Source: Oceaniovalibus guishaninsula JLT2003
Lineage (GTDB): Bacteria > Pseudomonadota > Alphaproteobacteria > Rhodobacterales > Rhodobacteraceae
Direction: 5' to 3'
Length of the DNA stretch: 64,000 nucleotides
Assembly: GCF_000299575.1 (NCBI RefSeq)
Contig: NZ_AMGO01000046.1
Coordinates: forward strand, 1 to 64,000
Shown: piece after piece, positions 62,587 to 64,000 of the stretch
How positions within the stretch are numbered: position 1 is the stretch's first letter
Layout of the letters: each line of letters starts with the position of its first letter
Notes under the pieces: generated by a model
What the model was told of the DNA's origin: nothing
Databases searched by the model: none
The model's input: the letters and a program-made list of their open reading frames with translations, nothing else
Translations under genes and position numbers: made by a program

Positions 62587-62793
62587 TCAGGCCAGTTGGA
62601 TGTTCGTCGCCGATTCGCGACCGTCGCGGCCGGTTTCGAGGTCATAGGTGACCTTCTGATCGTCGGCAAGGCCGGTCAGGCCCGCACGCTCGACGGCGGA
62701 GATGTGGACGAACACGTCCTTGCCGCCCGTCGCGGGGGCGATGAAGCCGAAGCCCTTGGTGGAATTGAACCATTTCACGGTGCCGTTGGGCAT
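62587..62793 (-). CDS. Cold-shock protein (CspA family)
   Basis: 68 aa from the ATG at 62793. NGTVKWFNSTKGFGFIAPATGGKDVFVHISAVE has both RNA-binding motifs KGFGFI and DVFVHIS. Single-stranded nucleic-acid chaperone. AGGAGACAT precedes the ATG. The 250-base region upstream to the next gene (62794-63044) probably holds its promoter and 5' leader; I see no clear boxes in it. Confidence 0.95.
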   Translation of the reverse strand: MPNGTVKWFNSTKGFGFIAPATGGKDVFVHISAVERAGLTGLADDQKVTYDLETGRDGRESATNIQLA

Positions 62794-63044
62794 GTGATGT
62801 CTCCTGTCAGTGTCTCTGTTCGCGGAAGTGCAACAGGGCGGCAAAGCTTGCCTTGATCGAGTGCGCTGAAGCCCGGAAAGGAAGACAGGGGATCGATAGA
62901 GGTCGTCTTAGCAATGCCGATCATGCCAGACCGCACGGCCCGAGGCAAGCGGTATGAATCGCGTCGGAGTCCCGTAGGATTTCCGTGCGACGCTGCGCGC
63001 GCGGCGTTCGGGGCGCGTTAACCGGTCTGCGGCAGGGTGGGCGC

Positions 63045-63401
63045 ATGGCAAGAAAACTCACCAAGACCGAACGCATCGTCCGCGCCCGCATGATCCGCAA
63101 CCTCGACCGGTTCGACGACGAGGGAACGATGCAATACGCGATCCGCGACCATTGCCCCGAAGCCTGGGCGCTGATCGAAAGCGACATCGACGTGGAGGAA
63201 CGCAAGGTGCACGTCACCCTGCGGCTGGACGCGTCGGTGGCGCAATTCTATCGCGCGATGGGCAAGGGCTATCAGGCGCGGATCAACCGGATCCTGGCGA
63301 CCTGGGCGCAGATGAAGATCTTGAAGGTGAACGAGCTGGAACGGGAGTCGGCGGCGGGGCTGGAGGAGATGCGGAGGATCAGGGAGGCGCGGGAGGGATG
63401 A
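63045..63401 (+). CDS. BrnA-like antitoxin (DUF4415 type), orphan
   Basis: 118 aa from the ATG at 63045. The C-terminal part VTLRLDASVAQFYRAMGKGYQARINRILATWAQ has the ribbon-helix-helix pattern of BrnA antitoxins. The N-terminal MARKLTKTERIVRARMIRNLDRFDDEG is not part of typical BrnA. No BrnT toxin gene is adjacent. GC content is normal for the host. It is the last host-like gene before the composition change. Confidence 0.72.
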   Translation: MARKLTKTERIVRARMIRNLDRFDDEGTMQYAIRDHCPEAWALIESDIDVEERKVHVTLRLDASVAQFYRAMGKGYQARINRILATWAQMKILKVNELERESAAGLEEMRRIREAREG

Positions 63402-63477
63402 CATCGCCTAGAAGCAGACGGCATTGGATCGTTGAATTTTTGAGAACGAATTACTCGTATAATCTCACCATAGACTT

Positions 63478-64000
63478 CTAGCGATTGGCAAGACGAAGTA
63501 ACGGTGCCTCGTACTCTCCAATAAGGGTTTTCAACGGATCAGCCCCTTTAAAGAAGACCTGCGCATCGTAACCGTTTTCCGCGGTCAACCCCGTCGCTTT
63601 TCGGATTGACATAAGTGCCTTGCGACCAACCTCTTTACTTTCAGAAGGATACCCCACCTTCAAAACTCTACTATCGCCTTTATAAACATCAATGTAATTT
63701 CCATTTGGGTTTCGCAAAGAACATCCATGCTGCTCCAGTATCCGTCTTAGTTCACGATACGTGATTATGTAGGATGTTGAACTATCACGCTCACGAAACA
63801 TAGTTTTAAATTTTGAAGAAATTTCTGTGACAGTTAGATATCTCCCCTCTCTTGAGTTTAAACTCGCAATATCAACCATGAAGTCTTCAATCTCACTTAT
63901 ATCGACGCGGGGAACGTACCCACTTTCCAGCATGAAAAAGACAGATGATAGAAAGGCTGTGCGTTTGTTGGCATCATAGAATGGGTGGTTATTTACTAGC
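63478..64000 (-). CDS. Fic/Doc-family protein with C-terminal extension (5' end beyond the window)
   Basis: Minus-strand gene cut by the right edge; 173 residues are visible. At its start is VNNHPFYDANKRTAFLSSVF, a Doc/Fic active-site motif (HPF, D, NKR). Doc proteins end soon after the helix that follows; here about 125 further residues follow, including a helix-turn-helix-like stretch (YLTVTEISSKFKTMF) and YRELRRILEQHGC with NPNGNYIDVY. DNA here is AT-rich (about 40-45 percent G+C by eye), unlike the rest of the window, so it is probably acquired. Toxin activity (AMPylation or phosphorylation of a target) is inferred. Confidence 0.8.
   Translation of the reverse strand, partial: LVNNHPFYDANKRTAFLSSVFFMLESGYVPRVDISEIEDFMVDIASLNSREGRYLTVTEISSKFKTMFRERDSSTSYIITYRELRRILEQHGCSLRNPNGNYIDVYKGDSRVLKVGYPSESKEVGRKALMSIRKATGLTAENGYDAQVFFKGADPLKTLIGEYEAPLLRLANR

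Noticed and set aside
63045-63477. BrnT toxin partner of the BrnA-like gene
   Set aside because: No open frame of BrnT size or motif is present on either side.

Overview
The window is a stretch of a GC-rich (mid-60s percent G+C by eye) alphaproteobacterial chromosome, most likely from the family Rhodobacteraceae. The grounds are: an RpoHII-type heat-shock sigma factor; the mreB-mreC-mreD-mrdA-rodA cell-shape operon; a bifunctional sulfate adenylyltransferase/APS kinase; an iron-sulfur (CryB/PhrB type) photolyase; a tandem glycine riboswitch before gcvT-gcvH-gcvP; a trxB/Lrp divergent pair; and very tight coding with many ATGA/GTGA overlaps. Nearly everything looks like vertically inherited core genome. 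No insertion sequence, prophage or CRISPR array was seen.

Layout. 1-9 kb, mostly minus strand: rimI (cut by the left edge), tsaB, nfuA, a universal stress protein, a branched-chain aminotransferase, trpS, a rhomboid-like membrane protein without catalytic residues, murJ and glnD. 9-21.5 kb: an LpoA-like lipoprotein, then rsmI-yraN-gshB, a ComM-like AAA protein, a glutathione S-transferase broken by one stop codon, cobC/cobU (cobalamin), rpoH, a ChaN-type protein, coaBC-dut-thiF, and a CYP152-type P450 peroxygenase. 21.6-33 kb: an amino-acid ABC binding protein and permease, an M3 oligopeptidase, cytochrome P460, sulfate activation, trxB/lrp, a Hint-domain protein, pgeF-midA-lgt and ubiK. 33-44 kb: a PfkB sugar kinase, a uracil-DNA glycosylase-like protein, SseB-like, ghrA, the mre/mrd/rod operon, and leuA preceded by a leucine-rich leader peptide. 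44-55.7 kb: a secreted EF-hand protein, an SDR, an FeS photolyase, an LLM flavoprotein, a sulfite dehydrogenase with its cytochrome c, a secreted 18-repeat MORN protein, nadE, a small metallopeptidase, gltX and a GGCT-like protein. 55.7-63.4 kb: the glycine-cleavage operon under its riboswitch, a DUF2254 membrane protein, tRNA-Ala(CGC), a ParA-like ATPase, a cold-shock protein and an orphan BrnA-like antitoxin. From about 63.4 kb to the right edge base composition drops sharply to AT-rich, and a Fic/Doc-family protein with an unusual long C-terminal extension runs off the window: the only clear sign of transferred DNA.

Functional links. MurJ, the LpoA-like protein, PgeF, Lgt, MreBCD, PBP2 and RodA form an envelope/elongation theme. 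Sulfate activation, sulfite oxidation and thioredoxin reductase give a sulfur/redox theme. GcvTHP, LeuA, the branched-chain aminotransferase, GlnD and Lrp give an amino-acid/nitrogen theme.

Points most worth a second look: the Doc-like protein with an unknown C-terminal domain; a leucine leader peptide that appears to be leaderless and is followed by alternative hairpins; two genes (tsaB, chaN) whose only well-placed starts are CTG and ATT; a rhomboid pseudoprotease; a single-codon break in a GST; and a MORN array built as two blocks of nine repeats.
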